Source: Cristatella mucedo | Lineage: Eukaryota > Bryozoa > Phylactolaemata > Cristatellidae | Assembly (NCBI GenBank): GCA_009760855.2 | Contig: WPIO01000003.1 | Location: 13,137,501 to 13,185,000 of the forward strand | Direction of reading: 5' to 3' | DNA: 47,500 nt | Part shown: positions 1 to 11,500 of the stretch, in pieces | How the letters are laid out: every line of letters starts with the position of its first letter | Position numbering within the stretch: the first letter of the stretch is position 1 | The notes under the pieces: generated by a model | Database searches by the model: none | What the model saw: only the letters and a program-made list of their open reading frames with translations | Told to the model about the DNA's origin: nothing | Position numbers and translations under genes: made by a program

Positions 1-210
1 TGAATGTGAAATTGTGGTTGCACACATGTGCAAGTATGTTAATGTATGCCATCGCACGCACGTGCACACATGTTCGCATGCATGAAAGCAAGCGCACTCA
101 ACAATGCAAGTCAAATATGTATGCATGTACGCACATAATAGTATGCACGAATGCATGCATATGCACTCATACGTGGACCACATACACTTGCACGCAAACG
201 TAGAGGTGAG
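1..210. repeat. TG/CA-rich alternating purine-pyrimidine tract
   Basis: The stretch is dominated by short runs of tgca, catg, cacac and atgcatg. Short open frames across it are rich in Cys, His and Thr, as expected from this composition, and are not genes. From 211 to 516 nothing recognisable was seen. Confidence 0.7.
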
Positions 211-514
211 GAAGCCTGTTGGGACTTTCTGAGAAACGATGCTTGTATGCATTAACTCGGTAGCTAGCGAAGATAGTGTCTGCATCATCCCTTGTTTGAT
301 TTATCCTGCTTATTTGATCTGTTCAGTAAGTCTGTCAAAACCTCTTTATTTAAAGGGGCTTTTTGACAGTGTGCTCCGGCTCCAAGTGATTTGGGGTGCG
401 TATGCCTTGTGTGTAGCAATCACATGATGTGATAATGGGAGCTCAGCCTTTATGCTCAAAACACGGGCCACAGGTTTCACTATCAAAAAGTTGTCAAGTT
501 TTGTTGTTTGTATT

Positions 515-516
<2 letters not shown>

Positions 517-561
<45 letters not shown>

Positions 562-579
562 TTCTCTCTCTCTCTCTCC
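517..579. repeat. (CT)n microsatellite
   Basis: About 60 bases of nearly pure CT with two ttt interruptions. It produces Ser-Leu and Arg-Glu repeats in several frames, none of which is a gene. Confidence 0.95.
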
Positions 580-1231
580 TTTCTCATCTCTCATTAATGA
601 TCTCTCTCATTTTAACGCTGGCCTCAGAATGCATTTACCTTTAGTAGCAAATGGAGAGAGACTATAGCCAACAACCATGCAGAAACTGTCTGAACATTGT
701 TATCTTGCTGTGGCAGAGCAGCTCGAGCTTGTGTTTGGTTATGAATCGTTGGTGCCAGCTCACACCTGTTTCGATGCATAGTTGAGGAGGGCAGCAGATT
801 TAGTGACTGAGTTCTTTTTCACGTGATAGTTTGTGCTGTTTATTTGTTCACCCATATGGTGGGCAGGTCTGCGTACTCGGTGCAGCAATTCTCTGGTCGC
901 CAAGCTGTCTCGGTAATATCAATTATTTAACCACAGGTTTGTTCTCACATCGTTGAGCATCTAAGGCATTACTAGAAAGTTTATGCTAATGTGATCCTGA
1001 TATGCTCACGGTGACAAATTTCTGAATGGAAACCTAGCCATGGACCGACAGCAAGTGCACAGGAAAGAAGCCATTTCCCAGATAGGGTTTGAAACCACAT
1101 AAAGAAAACTGCAGACCGTGTGCTATGGAATGGGGTTTGCTTGTTTTTCAAGCATCGTTTGGCACCTGCCTGCAGAGAAGGCAGAAGAGACTGGCAATAG
1201 TAATAGCACTCCAGTCTCCCTGCTGCATTGT
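580..1231. other. Unassigned upstream sequence
   Basis: No homologous exon, repeat or promoter motif could be recognised in this stretch upstream of the exchanger gene. It may hold promoter or 5' UTR sequence of that gene, but nothing in it shows this. Confidence 0.4.
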
Positions 1232-1681
1232 CTAGTTGGCATTCACGTACTCAGTCTCTTGCGGTATACTTCTACAACCCAAATTGCCTTAGCAAAGCCG
1301 GGTCGGCTTGACGTGTCAACTATCTGCAAGTATCAGGTACTTAGGGCCTCCTCTATTCGTGTTACAGGGGTGCAAACAGCAGTGGGAGCTACGGACCGCC
1401 AAAGGCGTCTGGTAAAACTTTGCACTTACCCAAAGCTGTAAGCTATGTTATTCGATTCAACCATCTGAGTACGTGAATGCCAACTAGACATAGCTTACAG
1501 CTTTGGGTAAGTGCAAAGTTTTACCAGACGCCTTTGGCGGTCCGTAGCTCCCACTGCTGTTTGCACCCCTGTAACACGAATAGAGGAGGCCCTAAGTACC
1601 TGATACTTGCAGATCGTTGACATGTCAAGCCGACCCGGCTTTGCTAAGGCAATTTGGGTTGTAGAAGTGTACCGCAAGAGA
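1232..1681. repeat. Large inverted repeat with 194-bp arms and permuted 23-bp blocks
   Basis: Positions 1255-1448 and 1488-1681 are reverse complements of equal length (194 bp) with very few mismatches, separated by a 39-base spacer. The last 23 bases of the spacer (1465-1487) are the reverse complement of 1232-1254, which abuts the outer end of the left arm. The order is therefore X-A-spacer-X'-A', not the X-A-A'-X' of a simple hairpin. Mirror-image open frames on both strands come from this symmetry. It lies about 350 bp upstream of the proposed exchanger start codon. No transposase or terminal motif was seen. Confidence 0.9.
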
Positions 1682-2027
1682 AATGTATGGGATTGGCTGC
1701 CGATCGGTCTGTCGGCTTTGTTCGTTTGCAGCAGATTGAAAAGTAAGAGGCAAGGCTTGTAAGCCGGGTGTCCCTGTCGGCTGCTGCTGAGGAACCGGTC
1801 AGCCCTTCTTTGCCAACCAATCGAGCTGAGAGTGGGTTCTCTGCTGCGCCTGCACTTCGTGCAGTGTTTGACTGCAGTGGTGTCGCTATGTAATCATGGT
1901 TTGCAAATCCGTTTTGTTGCTAGAGCTGCCAACCTGCTGTGCTGAGCAACCTCGGCTGCTGCAAGGAATGGCTGCCTTGTCAACAGGGCCATCCCCCGGC
2001 CGGCACAGCTGTCGGCGCAGCCGGAGC

Positions 2028-2247
2028 ATGTGGATGAGAGCTGCTGCGTTTGCCGTGTTTGCTGTGGGCTGCATTCAGTCGACTTGGAGCATCGATCAGC
2101 AGCAGAACTCTCTGGCAACCGCTTGGCCAAATGTCTCTAAGTATGCTAACGGCAGTGATGATGGTATTGGTGGTACAGGCACCATTAGCAATTCAATGTC
2201 AACAGCAGCTGGTGGCTACTTCACATCAGTGACACCTGCTGGAGCAG
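2028..2247 (+). CDS. SLC24: NCKX coding exon 1 (signal peptide, extracellular N-terminus)
   Basis: The ATG at 2028 (A at -3) is followed by a hydrophobic segment [15 protein letters not shown] that looks like a signal peptide, then a Ser/Gly/Asn-rich extracellular stretch with sequons NVS and NGS. The exon ends in phase 1 before GTAAGC at 2248. In-frame ATGs at 1896 (good context, atcATGG) and 1968 would add 44 or 20 residues; 2028 was preferred because it puts the hydrophobic segment at the N-terminus. This part of the family is poorly conserved, so support comes from phase and composition rather than identity. Confidence 0.75.
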
Positions 2248-5200
2248 GTAAGCAACCGGCCAAAAACTGGTTAACTGTGCTTGAACAGTAATTGGATTGG
2301 TTGATTGGCTGTGTGACGACGTGGTCGTGCTGTCTCGAGACTCAACTTGGCCATTGCATTACCTGAAAAACACAGTTGAGACCCTCCCCCTCTACACACT
2401 CCTGACTGGAGTACGCTTTGCCATTAGCAAAATGGCTCTTTGAGTCCGTGCTGTGGTAGCGCTTTGTCTGACACGATTCCTTTGCAGCATATGTAGACTG
2501 CCTGGTGAGAGATTTAGTTGTGGGTATCTGTGCAAATGTCTCTCTGTTATCCTTTAATAACTACCTGCTCTTGCAGCAGGAGGCACCATTATCACCTGGC
2601 TGGACTCAAAGCCTCACCTTCGAGTTTGCCAGATTGCACTGCCGAAGAGCTGCCTCTCCTCTTTCTGCTCTTTCACGTGCCCCTCACTTCCCCCTTCATC
2701 GAAACGACAGCTGATGGGGGTGGCTAGTGAGACTGCCTTGCCCAGTGCCTAACTGATGACTTCTGTCGAATGCCACTTGCATTGTTGTGTGACACTCAAT
2801 CAAGTCGGATCTAGCCCTTTGCACTTGTCGGCTCAGGTCTCACCGGGACTCTCGGCTGCCTGGCCCTAACCAATTTGTCCCCTTACGTGTGAGCTCTGCT
2901 GCCGGTGCTAGGTTGGTGCTGTGGGAGTGTCTGCCGTATAGTCGCCTGGCATTGCAGTAATAGGCCAGCAAAGTCTCTCGGCCGTCTCCAGCCGTCTATC
3001 AGCTGCAGTGTGCTGCAACATGGACCTGCCTCAGTTGGGCCATTGCCGTTCACCTCAGCAAATGCAGTTTATTGCCTTGTGCCTCGTTGTGTCTCTTGTT
3101 AACTAGTGTCGTGCCCTGCCCTTTTATGTCTCTGTGCTGCCCGGCAAATCATAACAGGGTGTGCTGCTCAGGCCTTATTATTCTGACCAAAAGTAAAGGA
3201 GCACTAGCTGGGGCTTTCATCTCGGCCCTGCCATGATTGCTGTAAGAATGTCTTGTGTGCACGTGCATGCGCATGTGCCGCCTTTGCTGAGCCTTTGCCT
3301 CCAGCTGGCAAATGTTGACTTTGAGCTGCACTCATATGGTAGAGGCTACACGTCTGTACAGCGTCGAATATGACCTGCTGCCTCTCAATCCCAAGAACGA
3401 TGCAGCACTCTTCGATGAATTTGCGCAGACGAACACGAAGGTCACGTGATTTGCTTCTTCATAGTTACTTTTTATCAGTTATTACCAACCAAATGATATG
3501 CTCCCTTTCCAGCATATGCAAAGTGCGTAGGGATTTAGTTCTCGTAGGATGCTATGCTAATGTTTTATTATTATTTATCATTATTAGAATTGTTATCACC
3601 GTCATGGCTTCACGGCAGCAGCACGCGTGCGCCGGTTTTCTGCTCAGTTGGCTACATACACTTGCTCTTTTATGCCCCGTAGGTGTGACACCTGCGAGAC
3701 GCCTGCTCATGAGCAACTGTACCCCGGCGGCTGTCGACCAGTTCCCCAGGGACCTATTTACCACTTCGCAGAAGAACAGAGGAGCCATCGTTCTGCACCT
3801 CGTTGCAGCAGCCTACATGTTCGTCGCACTGGCCATTGTATGCGATGACTACTTTGTTCCCTCACTGGAGTGCATATGTGAAAGTAAGGATCTAGATTGC
3901 ACTGCCGTGCGTGCATGCGTGTACGTTTGTGAGCATGCATGTGTGTGCGTGTATGCATGCATGCATGCATATATGCATATGTGCACATGTGAGTGTTCTG
4001 CATGCCCGTGTTATGTGTGGCACTAGGCAGCTGCTATGCTACCTGCAAATATCATTTTCAGCATGCTATGGCTGAAGTGCAGCTGGAGTCGCTGCTCGGC
4101 TGTAGGCCACAGCCCCATGCTTCATCAATCGGCATTGACGAGGAGGTATCTGTATCTGTCATTATAATGTGACCGATCATATCTGCTAGTGCTCTCAATT
4201 AGTTTAGCACGACTTTTGCACGTGGAGCTCGTGCTGATGTGAGATATCGAACTAGTCTGTGCTAGCATGTCAATTGGTTCACGATTCAATTGTCATTTGC
4301 ACAAGAGTGTTCGAATGAGTCATCTGCATGCTGGGGTAAATTATATGCTTTGCAGAGAGAGGTGTTATGCACCTGCTGTGCTGCTGCCTCCTAGAAATAA
4401 TCTGTTTAGCATACTTTGCTGCTGCAGCTAAATTTAAAACGTGATAAGGCTCGATATAAGATTCCAGAGGAAGCTCCTAAGCAAAAATTGACCTATACTG
4501 AGCTCGAAAAAATGTCAGGAAAATGTAATGCGATAGTCACTCGAGTCTTGCTCGAGTTTTTGCATGTCAGAAAAATAGCAGTCCAATAAATCTATTCTTT
4601 AAAGTAGGAAGATTTATTTTACTTCAGATTAAAAGAATAAGTAAAGTAACGGTTGGTTGAGCTATCAGCCTATTTACATAGTGGTTTAAGAATCTACCAC
4701 CTCAGCTTTCAGTCAACAATATCGGATTGCCCGCCGAAGGACTCGAACTTGCGGCTAAGCGCAAGCTCCTTGCCCCTGGGTTATGACCAAGTTCGAGCAC
4801 CTTAACCTAGGGGTAAGGTGCTTGCATATCACGACTTGCAAATCTTTTGGAGACCCTGCATTTAGTTCGTATGCTCCCACAGCCTGGAACTCCCTCCCGA
4901 CCTGCGTCAGAACATCCCCTGACCTGACCACATTTAAAAGAAACTTAAAAACACACCTATTTAGGACAGCATTTAGTGGGTCCCTGTGATTCGTCCTTGA
5001 TGTGCTTATGGGTGCTGACACTGTGCATGCTGCCACTAACCACATTTGCATGCTGACCCTGTGCATGTCACCCCTAACCATATTATTCATTTTGCTTGTT
5101 TTTCAAGCATGATTTTACTTACTATTCTATTTCATATCACTTTGCAGCAAATGTAAAGCGCCTAGAAAGAGATTAAGTTCTCTGAGGGCGCTTTATCAAG

Positions 5201-8200
5201 TGCAATATTATTATTATTATTATTATTTCATTTGTATAGCGCCCCAAGAAAACTTAATCTCTATTCAGGCACTTCACATATGCCTCAGGGCTCGACCTCA
5301 GCCAGACCTTGGTCGGAACGAGCACCTTAACCACTGGACCAATCCAGCTTTGATTTGACCCCGAGTTTTGCTCCAACTGCATTTCCTGATCGATGCCGAG
5401 ATATGATTTAATCATTAAATGAACTGTAACATTCGATGAATCGTCTAGCTGGAAGTGACAGCCATGATAATCTGAGCTGTATCCTCTCGAAGGGAAATAT
5501 GGAGGTATGCTTGTGCTATGTCTGCGTGGCAGAACTGCTGCCCGTGTAAATCGTATTGGATAGAGATGCCCAAGCCTACCGATGTGGCTGTTAACCCAGC
5601 CAGGATAGTGCAACATTACAAGCGATTGCAGCATCAACAGGCATTCGGCTCTCACAGCGTGTCAAAACGTTTACTGTCGTGCAGTGTCAAAAGATGGTAA
5701 TCAACAGGTTTATGCTGTCCAGATCTTGGAGATCGATTATTTATGTGCCAGCTACCAATGCCTATGCCATTTCAGAGGCTACTGCCAAAATGCCCCGATC
5801 CGGCAATTCATTCCATGGACTTGGTCGAAATTCTCAAGTGCATGTTTATACATTCATAGAAATGTATCAATGTACATATATGTTTGCTTTCTCTCTATGT
5901 ACATTTAAGCTCAGAAAATCCTCGCAGTATGGCTGTCGCTGTGGTGGCTATAAATTCGTTCAGGTAATAAGAGGGCTTTCTACAACGCCTGGCATACTGA
6001 AGTTATGCCAAGCATGTGAAACTATATTTATTGACAATCCAAAAACACACTCAAGTGTGAGTATGTTGAGTTTAACATCATCCCACCACAGCTCTGTATG
6101 AACTCTCTTGTCTGGCCAGTAATAGAAGCTGCTAGCTTCTCTAGCACATTCCAAAGAGCCTGAGTTGTACAGAACAGATCGGCCACTTGTGTAGGCCGAA
6201 CACCCGGCCTCACCTGCCTGTCGATATTGCTCTGTAGTAGTTTTATAGGGTTTAAATCAAACGGCTGGCCGAGTCACTGCACCAGCAACAAACAACCATT
6301 CGTTAAAAATTACGTCGTTTGCCAGTCAGTTTGCTTAAGGTCGTTATCTTGCCACCGAATGAAACGACCCCCCAAACAAAGTATTTGAGCCGTGAAATCC
6401 ACTTTTCTCGACCAACGATGACTTGAGTACAGTACCCTTTGACGAATCCTTATTTGGGGTTGGTGCAGTGACTCGGCCAGCTGCCTGATTTGAACACTAT
6501 AAAACTACTATGGAGCAATATCGACAGGCTGGTGAGGCAGGGGGGGGGGTCGGCCGACACTAGTAGCCGACCTGTTCGGTAAAACTTAGCCTCTGTAGGA
6601 CAGCACAGAAGCTGTTAGCTTCATTACTTTGCCAGACAAGGAAAGTCATAAAGAATCTGGGTGAGATTATTTCACACTTAACACACTCATACCAACAGCA
6701 TATGTGTTTGTTTTTGGATTGTCAGTAAATATTTTCACATGCTTCACATAACTTAAGTATGCCTGGCAATGTAGAAAGCCCTCTTATTACCTGAACGACT
6801 TTACAGCCACTGCTTCCGGGCTGCCATACTGCAAGGATTGTGTGTGGCTGAGTGTATACGTACAGGTATACATACCCAGCTCCAAAAATTTAATAGCACT
6901 TAGAAATTTGGCCTTTCTATATGAGACCGAATATAATGCAGTAACTTAATGAACTCTGGCCACTGGTGTGCAGCCGCAGGTTACCAGTTGCATCGTGGAG
7001 CACTAAGTTTGGAAAATGGTGCATGCAAGCACTTGGATTTGCTTGAAGTATGCCTACAACCAAAAACTGAAGCCTGTTTGGGCCAATTTTTTAACATTCG
7101 TTGGCTATGCCAAGGATTTTACTCGAGCTGCAAGATTTGTATGTCTAGTATGGCCGATTACTCAGGGCCGTCTACTTGTTTGTGGTATTTCAATTTGCGC
7201 TTACTGAAATGACGTGTGTGTGCCTGTGTGTGCATAGATGTAGGTGTATGTGCACGTGTATGAGCACTGTATGTGTGCTCGCGTGCACTTATGTGTGTAA
7301 TGTGCGTGTGTGCATGCATTTGTGGGAGGCGAATGGTAGGCATGTGCGTGTGTGCACACTTGTGTCTGTGTGCAAACAGTGTAGGCATGGGATGTGTTCC
7401 ATTGTGCTGCATTTGTAGATTCACGCGCTCGGATAGCTCCATCTCGAGGAGCCTTTCTGCATCCCTACCGTCTCGTTTTCGGTAGCATGGCTGTTCTGTA
7501 CTCTGGGTGCCATTGCTTCATGTTCGTGTATGCAATGGCAATCAGGGCTTGGCTGATGGGCAGCCACGCTCGCTTGCGCTTTGTTTTAGTCATGAAAATA
7601 AAGCCTGACGTAGCAGGAGCCACGTTCATGGCAGCAGGAAGCTCGGCACCCGAGTTGGCAGCCTCGCTGATTGGGGTTTTTGTGGCCAAGGTTAGCGCAG
7701 TTGGGATCGCTTTCTTGGATGTGCTTTCTAACTCTGGTAGCCTCATCGGTAGAGTGACCGGTAGTGATGCTGCTCATTCTGTGGCCGCCTCCACGACACC
7801 CAGTAGGCATCAGCCAACCGAGATGCCGAGCTATCGGTGTGCCTGTCCTCCTGCTGTAGGATGACATTGGACTTAGTGCCGTGGTCGGCTCTGCAGTGTT
7901 CAACATAATGTTCGTTATTGGCATTTGTGGTGTCCTTGCGGGACAAGTGAGTACTCCCAAAGCGCACCACCGATTTTGGCTGATACTCGTTTTATGCTTG
8001 TCTGAGTGTGACTCGCTTGGTTTCCTAAAGCTGCCCGAACGTGACTTCGGCATGGCGCTACTTGGTCGATGGCGCCAATAATGCCCGTGCCTTGCTTGTC
8101 TGGCATCACTGTCTTCCAGTCACGGCTAAGCACAGTTTTCATGCAAGGCCCTACTCTCGTTTCCAGGTGGTACCATTGTCGTGGTGGCCTCTTGTTAGAG

Positions 8201-8532
8201 ACTGCATATTTTACACAATCAGCATCATTGCTTTGGTGGCCGTCATTTATGATGACATCGTGCGCATGTGAGTACAGAGGTCAGAGAAGCCAGTACTAAC
8301 CCATGCCCACCAGCATGTGCGAGCACGTGTGCTTGCCTGTTGTTCTCTTTGATTTGTTCTTATCTACTTGTTGATGTGCTAGTATCTTACCTGGTGCTGT
8401 TTTAGGGGCCATATGTTCGTATTGCTATGTCTGCCTAACCTTCATACAAAGCAAATCACTTGTGTGAAGCGAAAGTCGCAACTGTACCATGTCAAGCTGT
8501 AATGACTGAATGCAAAAAAGGGAAAAGCGGGC

Positions 8533-8564
<32 letters not shown>

Positions 8565-11500
8565 TGGTTTTTCTGGTTGAATATACAAAGTCCATGTTTA
8601 CAGTTTTAAATAAAATGTTGAACAATTTAGTAGTTTGTGTGTATATCGTTCAACACTATTGATATCATGAGGGTATCATTTGGCCTAGAGGGGTAGGATT
8701 TGACCTAGGCTATAATATAGGCCACCGTATTATTGGCCTAGGCCACAATATTACCAGGTTTAATCTAGCTTAGGCCGCTTTGATCCCAGGTGTACTCCGG
8801 CCTGGATCTTTAATTGCCAACTGCAAACGGTGGTAATAGCCATTAAGGCTCTTCTGCCACTATACAAATGAGGCTGTTAAATTAGCTAATATTTTATGTA
8901 TATTTTACGTATATTTTTTATTGGTTTTAGCTTGGGAGCTGCTAGATCATGTGCTCTAGAGTGGTTCTGTTGCATCTCCAAAGTTGCAGTACTTCTTTTA
9001 CACTTCCTGAAAATTAATGTAGCATGCTAATTCGAAGTGAAGCACTGTTCTGGCTTGTAAAGATCACACTGGTTGGTGTGGAGAAATGTGCCTATTGAAT
9101 TAAATCGCCGGTGTTACATTCATCGTTTATGACTGCTGTCATCAGATGTGGGTCTCCACGGCTCTGTTCTAGGATCAAGTGAATCAGCCCTCGCCCCTTT
9201 GCCCCTGAGGGTTGTCATTGCACCAGCATGTGCTGCTAGTGCTGTGAGCTTGCTTCCGAGGTGTTTTGTGTGTGTGTGCATGCATGACTGTAACTGAAGT
9301 AAGGGAGGAAACAAAGAATGTGCACTAATGAAAATGAACTCAGTGGTGAGAACCTGTGCCCTGCACTGGCACGAAGTTTGCCATTTTTTACTATGCCCAC
9401 CGCATGGCAGAATGTGACAAAATGTGGGGTAGTTTGGTGCCAAACCTGAATTCCAGCCGTAGCAAGAGCCCCTGGATCTTAGCCTAGAGATAAGAAGCTT
9501 GCAATTTCAGAGCCAGGTTTTAAGTTCGAAACCTGCAGCAAGGATTTCTGTATTGCCTGCTATAAGCAGGAGTGATAATCACAACTGCTCTTCAGCCCCT
9601 TTACAAATGAGGCCGTTGAATCGACTAACCTTCACCTTGCTTTTAAGTTTCATACCATCTTGATAGTCGTCAAATTCGCTAAATTTGTCAAATGTGTCGC
9701 AGGAAGTGTAAAACTTGAGCTTGCTTCTGTTTGCACTTTACTCAATAGATTAGAAGGCCCACGGAATCAAGGATTGTGTGCCAAGTCTCATTGGCACACA
9801 ATCCTTGACGAGCCTGTTGAATTTACATGTCTGATCTCATATCTGTATACAGTAGCCGTTTGCATGCAGAAGTGCATCAGCACAAGCTTTGTATTGTCCT
9901 CTTGGCACATGGCAGCTAAGGCCTGGCACTCCTGCTGCCAGTGTGGGTTCTTGAACCACATGCATGCATGCATGCATGCATGGCATGCACTTTCCACCGT
10001 GCATTTGGGCAAAACCGAATATCTGTGTGATAGCTGCCGGTCTTCTGCCGCTATGGGTGTGATTTGCTGCACGTCACCGTTTGTATTGGAAAATCAGCTT
10101 CTGCAATGACTGTACCCATTTGAAAGGAGTTCAGCGCACTTGGTCAACCCATCTTTGCTTGATGGCTATGTGTCAAACTTGGCATGACCGATATCAGTGT
10201 ATCGACTGGGGCCAGTGGCCTAGCCAGGATTTTCATCTAGGGGGAAGAATAGACCAGCAACATTTCTATGTAGACGTGTAGGCGAAAGACCTTCAAGATT
10301 TTTTGTTGGCAGGGCCAGACCCACGATCAATGAAAAATTATAGCATAAAATTAGTTTTTATTCTACACGAATTTGACAATTGCTCAGTGATCTACTCAGT
10401 GACAGAATTGGGGCATACGTCCTTCGTTGGTGACTGTCGAGGCGTATGCCCAGCTTGCTTACTGCCCTGCTGGTAGGAGGGGCAAATGCCCCAGGCTCTG
10501 CAACTGCCTGAGGCTGCTTGCCTATTGAATAATGGACGTCCAAAGTACCTAGTGCACATTCTCTGTCACCTCTTACCCTTTCGGTGCTATAAACCCTAGT
10601 AGTTGCTCGTGGAATGGCAGTCCTTCACCACTGTTTGCTCGGTATTGTGCATGTCGTGTGCACGAACATGTGATTTAGTGTGTACTAAATATTCGTAATG
10701 CATGTGTGTGCGTGCCTGTGCATGCAAGCATGCACTTGTGTGTGTGTGTGTATGTGTATGTGTGTGCGCGCATGCGAGTGTGTGTGTGTGTGTTTGTGTG
10801 TGCGCGTGTGCACAGGTGTTCGTTGCTAACTTGTGGATGTGGGCACGTGTTTGCCATCAAAATGCTTACCGATGCAAAGAGGAAGTTGCTTCAGGGTCAG
10901 GTGGCCGGCCAGTGCGAGTTTTTGTTGGCACTGGTTCCACCTCTGTTGCCTAAACTGGCAGAGTGCTCGCCTCTGACGGCAGCATCCACCGCTCCATCTG
11001 CCGCTCTATCCAACTGTGCCACCAGCCGTGTCGTTCATTTCACCTTCGGTGCCACGGAGTGGTAATTGCCCGTCTTCTGTTGGCTGTCACTGATCGGCGG
11101 TGTGCCGTCGGATACCACCGTAGGTACGAGGCTGTGATCCTGCTGGCTCTGTACGTGGTCTACATTCTGCTCATGTACTTCAACGACCGCATCGAGCGCT
11201 GGTCGCACGCTGCACTGGCCAGCTGCCGTCGAAAGCGGTCGGGCCACGGCAGCGCCGACCGCGAGGTCATCGTGGACCACGAAGGTGGCTTCGAGGCTGT
11301 CTCAGATGCCAACAATATCAGGATGGATCGCTCTGCCACCGATGGAGATGTCGGTGCAGAGAGGAAATCCGGTGGCGGCGGCAGCAGCAGTGACAGGCTG
11401 CACTTGGAGGTGGCTGAGTATGCGGCCACTGGCCACAGCAACGAGTCGGACGATCCCGAGGCTGTCGAAAGTTAGTGAGAGCCAAAGCAAAGCCGCGGCG

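Noticed and set aside
346-644. Ser/Leu and Arg/Glu repeat frames on both strands
   Set aside because: Products of the CT microsatellite only.
1118-1677. Two mirror-image open frames that look like a duplicated small protein
   Set aside because: They are the two arms of the inverted repeat at 1232-1681 read on opposite strands; no codon signature or homology supports a protein.
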